A DNA stretch of 64,000 bases from Penelope pileata (Eukaryota > Chordata > Aves > Galliformes > Cracidae). How positions within the stretch are numbered: position 1 is the stretch's first letter; each line of letters starts with the position of its first letter. The notes beneath the pieces are model-generated. The model had not been told where the DNA came from. It ran no database searches and saw nothing but the letters and a program-made list of their open reading frames with translations. A program made the translations under genes and the position numbers. Shown in pieces: positions 55,301 to 63,980 of this stretch. The stretch lies in assembly GCA_013396635.1 (NCBI GenBank), contig WBMW01001699.1:123678-187677 (forward strand), read 5' to 3'.

Positions 55301-58300
55301 GAAACTCTGCACCAGGGCAGTGCTGCTCCAAGCTGTTCTCCACAGGTGTCTTGCAGCCCTCCCTCCTGCCAAGCAGAAGAGCCTGGATTAAGCTCACCTG
55401 AAAATCAAAGGATTGGCAGCACAAAAGAGATGTTGAGTGCTAACAAACCAGAACAGAGAGACACTGTCCAAACCTGTAAAATGACTCGCACTCCTCTGAG
55501 ATCTGTTACTGTTCAGATGCCTTCAGGGCTGGAGTTTACTTCAAGGGTGAAGTGCACAGGGCAAAATGTTCCTCGTACTGAAAGCCTTTCTAGGGATGAC
55601 CCTGTGGACTTGTCCAATGTGTTAGCGCACTGCTCTGAGGGTGGTCATCCTGTATGGTCAGACCCAGAGGCTTCCAAGGACAGTGTGAAGCAGACCACCA
55701 AAGCTTCCAGCCAGACCGACGTCCTCACCAGGAAAACCAGGCAGCCGCCAGTGCATTGCCCACCCCGTAGCCACCTGACAAAATCAGCCTCCCTTGACAC
55801 CGTGCTCTCGGGCAAATACAGGCCACACCACTGGAGTGAAGAAACCTCTGGGGTGACAGGGGCACTAGGCAGTCCTTGCTGCCATTGCTGCTGTTGCCAC
55901 AGCTGCTGCTCATGGGTGTGTCCTGTGGCTGTTCCTCCCCATTGCCCAGTGGGCTGCTGCTCAAACCAGGCTGCCGCCAAGCTGCAGCTCTTGAGGACAC
56001 TGACACTCCTGCAGGAAACTGCAGTGAGAAATCTTCCTCCGGTGAGTAGATTTCTTCAAATCATAATGCACAAACGGCTGACACACTCATGTGCTGAGCA
56101 CACAGGCTGTCTTTCCTTTTCCCCACCTGTCATGCTTGTTTCTTTAGTGAAACACATCTTGGGAATATAACTTAGAAAATGAGTCAGGGAAAGAAGCATT
56201 TTTTGCTAAACAAAAGTGGCAAACATATCTGTCTACCTCCAGTTTTGTTGGACTGCCTGTTTTCATAATGTATATGCATCATTTCAATCTTAAAATGGTT
56301 TAATGGTTTTAGGTGATAAAGTGTGCAGGTTAAGTAAAGAGCTGAGATAATGTCTGGTTTACAGAATGGGTTTCAGTGAGTTTCAATGATTTCCAGTGAA
56401 TCAGCTGAGTTTCAGTAACTGAGTAGCTTATTGGACTGTGGAAAACACAAGGTGATATCATAGAAACATAAAATGGCTTGGGTTGGAAGGGACCCCAAGG
56501 ATCATCAAGATCCAACCCCCCTGCCACAGGCAGGTTTGCCAACCTCTAGATCTGGTGCTAGCTCAGGTTGCCCAGGGCCCCATCCAACCTGGCCTTGAAC
56601 ACCTCTAGGGACGGGTCATCCACAACCTCTCTGGGCAGCCTGTTCCAGCACCTCACCACTCTCTCAGTGAAGAACTTCCCCCTGATGTCTAATCTAAATC
56701 TTCCCTCCTTCAGCTTAAAACCATTCCCCCTTGTCCTATCACTGTCTACCCTTGTGAAAAGTTGGTTCCTCTCCTGTTTGTAATCTCCTTTTAAATACTG
56801 GAAGGCTGCAATGAGGTCTCCCCACAGTCTTCTCTTCTCCAGGCTGAACAGGCCCAGCTCCCTCAGTCTATCCTTGTAGGGGAGGTGCTCCAACCCTCTG
56901 ATCATCTTTGTGGCCCTCCTCTGAACCTTCTCCAACAGTTCCACATCTTTCCTGTACTGGCGATCCCAGACCTGGACGCGGTACTCCAGATGGAGCCTCA
57001 TGAGGGCAGAGTAGAGNTCCCAAGACAGACTGCTCATTACCGGCCTCCACCTGGACACAGAGCCATCGCCCACAATCCTCTGGCCACAGCCTTCCTACCA
57101 ATTCCTTATCCACTGAATACTCCACCCTTCAAATCCATATCTCTCCAGTTCAGAGATAAGGATGTGGTAGGGGACCATGTCAGAGGCCTTGCACAAGTCC
57201 AGGTAGATGACATCGGTCGCCTTCCCTTTGTCCACCGCTGCCGTCACTCCATCATAGAAGGCCACCAGACTGGACAGGCACGACCTTCCCTTGGTGAAGC
57301 TGTACTGGCTGTTTTGGATCACCCGCTTGTCTTCCAGGAGGATCTGTTTCATTATCTTCCCAGACACAGAGGTGAGGCTCACCAGTGCATAGTTCCCCAG
57401 TGATGTCATTTAGTGCAATCCTCTTTTACTGAAAGCTACCCTAGGTTCTATAACATAATGTTTGTTAAATACAAACCGTGCATGCCCAGACACATCCCAT
57501 AAGCCAAACAGATTTAAATCAAAGTGAATGGCAACTTCTCAGAGCCTCCAGCCATTTTATCATCGTAGAATAGGGAGCTTTCATTAAATCCAAAGTTAAG
57601 GTGACCATTTGCAATAAAAACACCAGATTTTTACTTCCTTGGTCCAAATTGCTGTGAGTTCCCAAAACCTGTGAAAGGCTCAGGGTGTGTTGAGTAAGAA
57701 GGAACCTGGGAAGGGCTTTTGATTCCTGAAAAAAAATGGAGAAAGGTGCAGCATACATCCTGCTGATTTGCAGGAGTTTCCATTTTCGCCCTTCTCTTTA
57801 CACATCATAAAATTATGAAACTTGAACTGTTGTACAAATTGAGGAAGAAAATGGTTATATGAAAGTTCCAGAAAGTGAAACTGGTGAGTTTTATGCTGCC
57901 ACATCACTGAATATATACATCTGCAATGTCTTGTCTCTGATCGGTGTATGGGAAAAAAAAGCATTTTGTTAGCTATCTCGCTGTTGCCACAAGATGGCAG
58001 TGAGTCAGTGCCTTACGGTGACAGGGAAGCCCTTTCTCATTCATTGACTACTGTTTTGCCACTCTGCTAGCAGTGACTTTTCTTACGTAGTCTATGGACA
58101 GGAAATGTGGGAGGAGCAGACTTTGCACCATACTGTTACCCAAGATCTGTTCTTAGGGATATGGCTCCTCATCCTTGTCACCATGGAACAAGTGAGTGAA
58201 TTTGCTGGATATTAGTTACTGCAGAGACTACACTTGTGCATGGTTTGTGCTTTGTATTTAAGGTAAGGTAATTTCCATATCTTTTACCAAAACAAGCTTT

Positions 58301-61300
58301 CTCAGGCTATGTCCCGTTTACCAAGGGCATGCACGGGGAATGCAACCACCATGGAACAACTGTTAGACAGCAAATTAATCCTATTTAAATTCACTTTACC
58401 TTAAATAAGGTCCTACCTGAGAGTGGTCCAGGAAAAGTTAGTTCCCCCTCCATCCTTTCTGAGCCTGAACTCTGAATTAATCTATGTGAACATGTGCTCT
58501 GCAATATGCTTGAAGAACCAGGGCCAGGAGATCTGCCCATACTTCATCCACAAAATTTTACCAAACCTGCCCTTGTTGTGCTTCTTGGATCATTTGCATA
58601 GTGTTTTCTAGATTTCTTTCAGCCTTGAGGAACCACCTAGAAATTTATCTGTAGCCATTTATCTGAATGGGAATATGCCACGTTTCTGCTTTCACTCTGA
58701 GCAGTTTCAAAGTAATAGGGGGAAAACACATTCAGAAGGCAGACAGTATTGTCTCCAAAATCATTTGGATGATGCTGACTGCATTACTTCCTTGAACAAG
58801 GTGTGAAGAGATAAGGATTAAGTTTTTAACATGGCTAGAAATCCAGACAGCGATAGACTCTGGTAACAGGATTTGTTTCGATGTTTCTAGAGGGTTGTCC
58901 TTATATTACTTATGCGTTCCAAGGCCGTAATGGGAAAGTCTTCTTAGAATTTTTATATGCTGTTGCTGCTCAGTGATCTCACCTACTTTGAGACATTCCT
59001 GGTGTTTACATCAGAGTAGGTGCAGATGATTAGCCATACTAAATTCCTTCTCTCAATCAAGAGAAATGGTCGCTTTTATGGCATAGATCTTCTGACATAT
59101 CATGAATGCCTGTCTCTGAATCAGAACAATTGCTCTGTTACTTTACTTGGAAGTACATCTGTTGTGGTAAATGTCTGCACTTGGTTAGACAAACTCAATT
59201 CTAGCATTCTAAAGACCTTTGTCCCTCTAATAGTTCTTAAGAGTCTGCCCTCTCTGTCTCCTTCTCACTCTTTCTATTTCTCTTTTTCAAGTTTCTCCAC
59301 AGCAACTCATCCTGCTGAAAGATAGTATCTGACAACAGTATAAAATCAGAGTTCAGCATTGTGTCAGATCTTTGATCAAAGTCCATTTCCTCTTCAATGG
59401 CAAAAATGAAGTTCCAATTGACTTGAGTAGTGCCAGGCCTTCATCCTACATAATTTAGGAAAGAGATGGTGACTGAGGTGTGGGGGATGCACCCAGAGCA
59501 AATTTGAAGTGCCACCTGGACTTTCATGACAGCTACTCAGAGTCCTTGTTGTGCAAGTGTGAGGAAGACCCATGCCCTGTGGGCTGTCAGATTCAAATGC
59601 ACTCAACACAGAGGTGCTCAAAGAAAAGTAGTAAAGCTGGGTGTCTTCTTGCTTTTCTCTGTAGTGTACCCATGAAACAGAATTGATGAAGATCTCCTGC
59701 CAGCACTTCTGTCAGAAGCTGGATGAGATTGAACAGTACCTGACACACCAGCAGGCACTGTTTTCCAATGCTATGCCAGAAGAAGGAAGGTAAAGGCAGC
59801 CCCACGCTCTTAAATCCAAAGCCAGCATCAGCGGTGTGTGGGTACTTGAAATGTGTCTGGTCGCTTGTGTTACCACAGCATTACTGATCAGTGAGATGCA
59901 GTTGTGGGCATCCGGCGAGTGGAAGAGAAAATTGCTGTGATTTTTGCTCAGAAGAAAGTCCAACTTCTCTCTGCACGATTCAAGCAGTGCATATTGAAGG
60001 ATAAGATCGCTCCATAGGTGCAGGCCAGATTTTTGGTGTGGAACTACTATGTTTTAATAGCAATAGGAATGCAGGAACTGATTTTATTTAGCTCTCCATG
60101 GCTCAGCCCATGTTCAAAGTGATCATTGAGAAGCCATAGAACCATAGGATATCCCAAGCCTCATGTATTCACAAAGTTAGTAGGGGCTTCCAGTCTTGAG
60201 CTGCCTGAAAGTAGGACATTTAAGCAGGTCTTTGTGCTGACAATAAATCGGAACTGATGAACCTGCTCGGACTCAAGCTGGCTCTGTAACTGCAACACGT
60301 TTAATTTTGCAAGTGAAGAATGAAGGGCTGTTATTCATTATTTCACAAGTTATTCTGTTATCATGGGTAGAAACAAGATAGCAACAGAGGGAAATAGAAG
60401 CGTGATGGTGGAGCTGAGGAAGAGGAGAATGTTTACTGCTCACTGAAGTGTACTTTCCCTGCTGTCCCTACAGGGAGGAAAGCAGAAACCTCCAAAGCCT
60501 ACGTCGAGCCGTTCGTCAGGAGGTTGCAGAGCTGGAATTTCAGCTGAATGATCAATCTTACCAAGTCAGGGAGAGCATCCTGAGGGTATGTTGCACAAGC
60601 CACTGTTCTGGGTCATGTGGGTGAGCTTCCCACATAACCTTGGGTTAGAGGGTCAAGACTCCAATGGCCACTGATATAGGTCCTTTTGCAGATTTTATAT
60701 TAGATCAGTCGAAATAAAATGTCCTCTAGGCCTTTCTCCTCCCTTTTATGGCAACATCTCATTTGCCAAATACTGCATGTCTTCTTCAGACCAAGCATAA
60801 GCAGGCATGCTTCATATACTCTTGTGTATCCTGCTTGATTCCTTTTATTATATTTTTATTACTGCAATATGCTTTTCCTTCTATTTTCTCTGCAGCAGCT
60901 GGACCAATTACTGGTAGAACAATCCCATCTGTTTTCTGAGCTTGGACTCTCTGATTGGAAGGGAGAAAGAAATGCCCAGAATAAACAAGCACTTCCAGAT
61001 GCTGATGATGCTGTGTGTTCTAGAAGTGGGTGCACAAAAATAGTGCCCCAAAGAGCTACTAGCAAAAACACCATAGCAGAAGGCTTTCTCTCTGCCTCGC
61101 AGCCAGGGGCATCCTCAATGCTGCTTCGCATCAGGACAATGCCTGAGCCAAATTCAACCAAGTTGGATCCGCAGAAGCCCTCCATCAATAGAAAAGAAAT
61201 AAAAGGACCTCCCCAAGCAAAAGTGGACTTTAAGGTCTTTATATACGAGGTAAAGAGCTGTTTTAGTCTCACCTCAAGGTTGTAAGTGGAGGGGATTGCT

Positions 61301-62211
61301 GATATGTAATGCAGTTTTGCTGTGTAATGTGTCATAGCCACAGCTTAGATCATGGTCCTTTCCTGCTCAGCTGTGTGCTCATCCCAAGGGATGGAGCCTG
61401 CGCTTTAGGGCACTGTCACTCTGCACAGGCTGGGACTGCACCTGCCTTGATATTTCTCTCTGAGCTGTGGCAATGACCCAGATGCTCCAGAGAGGAGCAC
61501 ATATAAAAATGTACATGAGGTATGCTCGGCTTGCTTGAACTTTGGGTGCAACTGTTCAACTAATTAGTATATTCAGCCCTCATCCACCATGTGAAATTAG
61601 TAATTTATGGCTTCAATTTGCCAAGCCAATTACCTGGTTTTACAAGGGCAGTAAAGGCAGTGAAACGGAAGGTTTGTTGTTTCTCCAAAGAAATTTAAAG
61701 TCAGCATTTCTGAATGGTCTGATCACACAATGCAATCATAAAAAAAAAAAAGTTTGCCTGCCTTTCTGCAGATAAAATATTTCTAGAAAGTCTCTTAGCT
61801 GCCTTACACTTTAATGGTCTCTTCCAAATAAGCACGTGTGCCAATTTTTAAAGAATTGGTTATTCTCTTAAGTGAACAGCTAAGGTGAAATTCTGCATAA
61901 CTTTCCTGTCAACACCATTGGAGAGAATAGTCTATGTTGTAATCTTATACTATTTACCTGGTTTATGTTGATATTACTAATGATATTACCAAGCAGAATC
62001 AGGTTCCTTTGCACAAAATGCAAAGAATGAGAACAATAGACAGTAAGGAGCAAGGAACTGAAATATTTGATGTTTGCACTCATTTCCTTTTTAGAGTAAT
62101 CTTGGTCATCTTCTCAACATAACACTTTTTTTCCTTTTTCTTTTTTTTTCCCAGTTGAAGAAGTCTTTCCGAAATCCTTTAGGTAATGATTCAGCAGAAG
62201 GGAAAGACTGA
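28300..62211 (+). CDS. ITPRID1: ITPRID1 (CCDC129) orthologue, whole coding span, 11 exons
   Basis: The family anchors IP3 receptors to the actin cytoskeleton and tunes calcium release (known for the paralogue KRAP/ITPRID2). Seen here: coding exons at 28300-28331, 29145-29231, 29830-30032, 35665-36254, 38445-38499, 54062-54147, 54563-56041, 59665-59789, 60474-60585, 60896-61249 and 62155-62211. All introns are GT-AG and all phases match, giving 3180 nt and 1059 residues, close to the length I recall for mammalian ITPRID1. Residues 40-130 form the IP3R-binding module (LDLGFG, GINIRVFLEAQKQR, RFQQLEVLDHIT). Residues 820-970 form a helical SSFA2_C-like tail. TESPA1 is excluded by its much shorter length. 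ITPRID2 is less likely because of the LEAQKQRMDIE-type core. The human neighbours NEUROD6 and PPP1R17 are not visible in the window, so synteny cannot be checked. The N-terminus could extend further if an upstream coding exon exists. Confidence 0.93.
29145..29231 (+). CDS. ITPRID1: ITPRID1 coding exon 2
   Basis: The acceptor is TTTTTTCCCAAACAG and the donor is AG/GTTAGT. It encodes residues 12-39, a Ser-rich stretch (SESPVMSRCNSLSSSHSL) that looks like a phosphorylation-prone linker before the IP3R-binding module. The split Ser codon AG|C joins it to the next exon, giving GGPQ-SITEWL. No domain lies inside this exon. Confidence 0.82.
29830..30032 (+). CDS. ITPRID1: ITPRID1 exon 3, core of the IP3R-binding (KRAP) domain
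   Basis: It encodes residues 41-107. Diagnostic strings are EWLSLCEKDPVEILLDLGFG, EPDVCTKIPPRF and GINIRVFLEAQKQRMDIE, ending PDLYG. These match the family's KRAP_IP3R_bind region. The acceptor is TCACCACAG and the donor is ATG/GTAGGT; the exon starts by completing a Ser codon and ends in phase 1. Where KRAP has a Phe-Phe pair after its conserved Arg (as I recall it), this protein has Phe-Leu (residues 76-77). Identification as this family is near certain. Confidence 0.96.
32657..33241 (-). mobile_element. CR1 LINE fragment (3' end of ORF2 and tail)
   Basis: It begins with the CR1 3' tail read in reverse (CATAGAATCATAGAATGG). On the minus strand it encodes degraded CR1 ORF2 pieces such as EKDLGVLADEKLS and AKYILGCIK. 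It is 5'-truncated and internally deleted between the RILGCIK-type segment and the LEKAPGRPYSS-type segment. Many frameshifts and stops mark it as old. It lies in intron 3. Confidence 0.88.
34607..34624 (+). repeat. G-rich run next to the gap
   Basis: TGGGGAGGGGGGGGAGG-type sequence, a possible G-quadruplex former. The true length is unknown because it abuts the gap. Confidence 0.7.
34625..34666. other. Assembly gap, 42 Ns
   Basis: A run of N follows a G-rich stretch (34607-34624) that probably stalled sequencing. It lies in ITPRID1 intron 3. Confidence 0.98.
35665..36254 (+). CDS. ITPRID1: ITPRID1 exon 4, end of KRAP domain plus basic linker
   Basis: It encodes residues 109-304. It begins RFQQLEVLDHITSALSSLL, the helical end of the IP3R-binding module. 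A basic patch follows (KRRIGQLLRRASRQ, from about residue 161) containing a PKA-type RRAS site at 169-172. A long polar low-complexity stretch then ends in DSFEMEE, a short motif shared with KRAP and TESPA1 at an equivalent exon junction. The acceptor is AACTTAAG with a poor pyrimidine tract. The donor is GAG/GTGAGG in phase 0. The split Gly codon G|GG joins exon 3. Confidence 0.93.
36647..36665. repeat. (TA)n microsatellite
   Basis: About nine TA units, 0.4 kb downstream of ITPRID1 exon 4. Confidence 0.95.
37193..37211. repeat. (GGGA)n microsatellite
   Basis: About four imperfect GGGA units in intron 4. Confidence 0.85.
38269..38306. repeat. Poly(A) run
   Basis: 38 positions of A with a single T, 138 bp upstream of ITPRID1 exon 5. 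No attached retrocopy was recognised. Confidence 0.95.
38445..38499 (+). CDS. ITPRID1: ITPRID1 exon 5 (small acidic exon)
   Basis: It encodes residues 305-322 (IQSFEDEIACGNTPDITS), continuing the conserved acidic DSFEMEE-IQS segment. The acceptor has a clear pyrimidine tract (CTTCTTCCTTTTCAG) and the donor is CAC/GTGAGT. It ends in phase 1 and precedes a 15.6-kb intron. Confidence 0.87.
39284..39301. repeat. Poly(T) run
   Basis: 18 consecutive T in intron 5. Confidence 0.95.
39688..39720. repeat. T-rich run
   Basis: Two T runs (10 and 18) separated by GTTGG, in intron 5. Confidence 0.95.
40344..40840 (+). mobile_element. Deleted mariner (Galluhop-like) element, copy B
   Basis: It is homologous over its length to 27671-28172 in the same orientation. 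The inverted repeats are better kept here (CTCCGAAAGTAATGCCTC left, matching the complement of GAGGCATTACTTTCGGAG right), with TA at 40342-40343 and 40841-40842. The HTH remnant reads NIYGDKTGDVSTVRQ then a stop. It lies in intron 5 of ITPRID1. The better-preserved ends suggest a younger or less mutated copy than A. Confidence 0.85.
43866..43885. repeat. A-rich (AAAAAT)n run
   Basis: A-rich stretch with T at regular spacing in intron 5. Confidence 0.85.
45674..45960 (+). mobile_element. Decayed L2-like LINE reverse transcriptase fragment
   Basis: One frame, with in-frame stops, reads the L2-clade palm region. There is an IHYLRAAATGRSCDV-like lead (pattern IYLxPLGxxxRxxGV), then ADDIQLYLSFSSEADTTVTRL, an RHLAAARI segment, and NDSWLKLS-stop-NKMEVIL (pattern MNxxWLKLNPxKTEVLL). 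It is distinct from CR1, which has FADDTKLSG at this point. L2-type relics are scarce and old in birds. The boundaries are approximate; it may extend to about 46290. Confidence 0.72.
54059..54064 (+). promoter_or_regulatory. NAGNAG tandem splice acceptor, ITPRID1 exon 6
   Basis: CAGCAG follows a pyrimidine-rich tract. The upstream AG gives C|CA GAG (Pro-Glu) and the downstream AG gives C|AG (Gln), a one-residue length change. Confidence 0.6.
54062..54147 (+). CDS. ITPRID1: ITPRID1 exon 6 (conserved SCQSDSSGF motif)
   Basis: It encodes residues 323-351, including EMVVTRTSSCQSDSSGFMEE, which matches the conserved Q(H)SDSSGF segment of KRAP. The donor is CAA/GTAAGA. The acceptor is a tandem CAGCAG, so the exon may start at 54062 (junction reads Pro-Glu-Met) or 54065 (Gln-Met). 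Both keep the frame. Confidence 0.92.
54563..56041 (+). CDS. ITPRID1: ITPRID1 exon 7, large central exon
   Basis: It encodes residues 352-844 (493 codons) with no stop. It is preceded by a very long T-rich tract (about 54500-54560) and an AG, and ends at CCG/GTGAGT in phase 0. The content is mostly polar and probably disordered, rich in Glu, Lys, Ser and Thr. Near its end is a Cys/His cluster at residues 790-817, followed by the start of the helical tail (KLQLLRTLTLLQETAVRN). No enzyme motif is seen. Divergent central sequence is normal for the family; identification rests on the flanking exons and the preserved frame. Confidence 0.93.
55877..55960 (+). other. Cys/His-rich cluster in ITPRID1
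   Basis: Residues 790-817 hold 12 Cys and 3 His in 28 positions, starting CCHCCCCHSCC. It is coded mainly by TGC and TGT codons in a repetitive (TGC)n-like stretch. The spacing does not fit a classic zinc finger. Metal binding, S-acylation or simple codon-repeat drift are all possible. Confidence 0.8.
56042..59664 (+). other. ITPRID1 intron 7
   Basis: 3.6 kb that includes the CR1 at 56457-57410. The remainder shows no recognisable feature. Confidence 0.8.
56457..57410 (-). mobile_element. CR1 LINE, 5'-truncated, with internal deletion
   Basis: The minus strand carries long readable CR1 ORF2 sequence. The part from 57409 down to 57095 covers the front of the reverse transcriptase (FTKGRSCLSSLVAFYDGVT, YLDLCKASD). 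The part from 57073 down to 56558 covers the C-terminus (LYSALMRLHLEYRVQVWDRQ, RRATKMIRGLEHL, FTERVVRCWNRLPREVV). The FADD catalytic block and about 100 or more following residues are absent, and the break falls at the single N (57017). Low divergence suggests a fairly young insertion. It lies in ITPRID1 intron 7. Confidence 0.93.
59665..59789 (+). CDS. ITPRID1: ITPRID1 exon 8, C-terminal helical region
   Basis: It encodes residues 845-885. The acceptor is TTTTCTCTGTAG and the donor is AAG/GTAAAG. The sequence ELMKISCQHFCQKLDEIEQY and the following LTHQQALF have heptad-like hydrophobic spacing, in keeping with the SSFA2_C-type helical tail. It ends in phase 2. Confidence 0.9.
60134..60165 (-). 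mobile_element. Possible CR1 tail remnant
   Basis: CCATAGAACCATAGGATATC resembles the reversed CR1 tail followed by its GAATATCC variant, but similarity fades within about 30 bp. It lies in ITPRID1 intron 8. Confidence 0.35.
60474..60585 (+). CDS. ITPRID1: ITPRID1 exon 9, coiled-coil region
   Basis: It encodes residues 887-923 after a split Arg codon AG|G. NLQSLRRAVRQEVAELEFQL matches in pattern the KRAP segment reading LRNSVRMELQDLELQL. The acceptor is CCCTACAG and the donor is AGG/GTATGT in phase 0. Confidence 0.92.
60893..60898 (+). promoter_or_regulatory. NAGNAG tandem splice acceptor, ITPRID1 exon 10
   Basis: CAGCAG follows CTATTTTCTCTG. Using the second AG deletes a single Gln (residue 924) at the head of the helix. 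Confidence 0.6.
60896..61249 (+). CDS. ITPRID1: ITPRID1 exon 10
   Basis: It encodes residues 924-1041. It opens with QLDQLLVEQSHLFSELGLSD, equivalent to KRAP's EQSYLKSELGL and the end of the helical tail. A polar linker (residues ~945-1035) follows, and it ends KVDFKVFIYE. The acceptor TGCAGCAG is tandem (start 60896 or 60899). The donor is GAG/GTAAAG in phase 0. Confidence 0.92.
61250..62154 (+). other. ITPRID1 intron 10
   Basis: 0.9 kb, ending in a long pyrimidine tract before the terminal exon. Nothing else was recognised. Confidence 0.85.
62155..62211 (+). CDS. ITPRID1: ITPRID1 terminal coding exon 11
   Basis: The acceptor has a long pyrimidine tract (TTTTTTTTTCCCAG). It encodes 18 residues, LKKSFRNPLGNDSAEGKD, then TGA at 62209-62211. 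The phase-0 start matches exon 10. The preceding VFIYE plus LKKSFRNP forms a short basic C-terminal tail. Confidence 0.88.
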   Translation: MKKSFRNPLGNDSAEGKD

Positions 62212-63300
62212 CGGATGACAGACTGATGGATTTTGTTTTTAATAATTGTAGCCTTTCTCCTTCAATATACAGTTTATCTCAGAAACAAATGAACAAAACA
62301 TTGCTTTATAGAGAATTCTGATTGCAACAGTTTCATTTGGAAGTTTTGAGATGACTGGCCAGGAAAGTAGGCATCTTTAAGGAATGTTTTGAAGAGAGGT
62401 ACCATGTATTTTGCTGTTCTGCGATTGCAAAACTTACTGCATTCCTTTTGGCCATCGCCTGGGGTAGGACTGTTCTTTGCAAAGTCATTTACAAAGAAGA
62501 GGAGAGGGCTTATTTTTAAAAAGAAATTTCTAAACTCGTGGACCTCCAGAAGGTATTCTTACAGCCACTTATTTTAACACAGCCCTTCAACCAATACTAA
62601 TCCTCAACCCAAACTACCTTTTTATAGTCCTAGCCACTTTCTAGCTTTTAACTAGCTGCTAAAACCTAATTTGTTCCTGACTAATTTTATGAATTTTGTA
62701 TCTACTGTCAGTATCAAATCAGAAGCTCACTGACAGTGTATAAGACCTTAAACACTGCTGCTGTCAAACCATTACTGTGAATAGTCTCCTACCTGTCCTA
62801 TTCATTTTCATATTTGCTTCACATAGATCTAATTAAAGAAACAAAATGAGACTAGAAACACAGGATTTACTACATTACAAACCTGGAATCAGAATCCTGG
62901 TTTAGTTTTCTGGGGAGTGTACAGAGCCTGGATTCAGGAAAATAATAAAAAAGAAGAGGAAAAAAAAAAGACCTCTCTGGTTTGAAGTACAGCAAAGAAA
63001 TCCAACTAGTTCATTTTAAAGCAGTTTGTGCTCCTGCTTTCAATTTAGCGCTTCCCAGACTGTGAGACATCCTACTGTCTTGTTTATTTAATGCTCTGGA
63101 GGGATCTTAGGTGTCATTTAGGCTTTGGTGTTGCAAATCACAGCTCCACGAAGGTGCAAACAGAAGTAACATTTGCACATGTTCAAGGAGAAAATGGAGT
63201 CAAACATGCTGAGCAGCCTGGAGGCTCCCTGCACCTCGACGTTTCCACAGATGTTCAGGGTAATAAAATGATTGGGGGAGAGAAGTTCATAACACAGGAA
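62212..63300 (+). other. Probable 3' untranslated region of ITPRID1
   Basis: AT-rich sequence follows the stop. Candidate poly(A) signals are ATTAAA at 62832-62837, AATAAA at 62944-62949 (followed by an A-rich stretch) and AATAAA at 63262-63267 (followed by G-rich sequence). I cannot tell which is used, so the end is a guess. Confidence 0.4.
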
Positions 63301-63980
63301 CCAACAAGATCCTCCACAGCCTGCTGGGCCATGAATTATACTGGTTGAAATTTGCCCCTTTCTTGAGACCCCGCATGGGATTTGTACATCACTTCCATGC
63401 TATCAAATGTTTAAGAGTTTATATGTCAAGATATGCGACTAATTCCTTTGAAGCTGCTGGGATTTGTCCTGACGGTAAGCAGCATGCAAGCAGGACCAAA
63501 ATATCCTTCATCTCCATTAGTTTATGAATGGCACTGGCAGACGTTGTACTTCAGTTTGCAAAGGAAGGCACATAAAGAGCACGGATATACAATGATGCCC
63601 GTGCCAAAGGGCTCCTGGAGGAAAGGGCAGCAAAGAAGTTTCCTTTCCTCACCCTCACTGGGGCTGTGATTCCTCCCATGAAACAAGACATTTCTTATAT
63701 GTGTCACTGCAGCGCACTAAGTAAAAGCTCCACATGGATATGATGCTGCAGCCACTGTGTGCTTGTCTTGGACATAAGGAGTTCATACCACACACACTAT
63801 GTGTGGAGGTGACAATAGTGGCATGTGGCAGCTATTCTTGATCAGAAAGATCACATGGGACCTTTGGTGCCATTTGAATTCTACCATCTGCATTCACAAT
63901 CAGGACTGAATTTGACTCCTTTTAACAAAACTTTCCTGTTTAAACAGTCTCTGGACGATTGGTACATGCAGTCCAGTTCC
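63301..63980. other. Unassigned 3' flank
   Basis: No exon, RNA gene or repeat was recognised. No PPP1R17-like coding sequence is visible. Confidence 0.5.

Noticed and set aside
55645..56006. Minus-strand ORFs inside ITPRID1 exon 7
   Set aside because: They are antisense shadows of the Cys/His-rich and GC-richer coding sequence.
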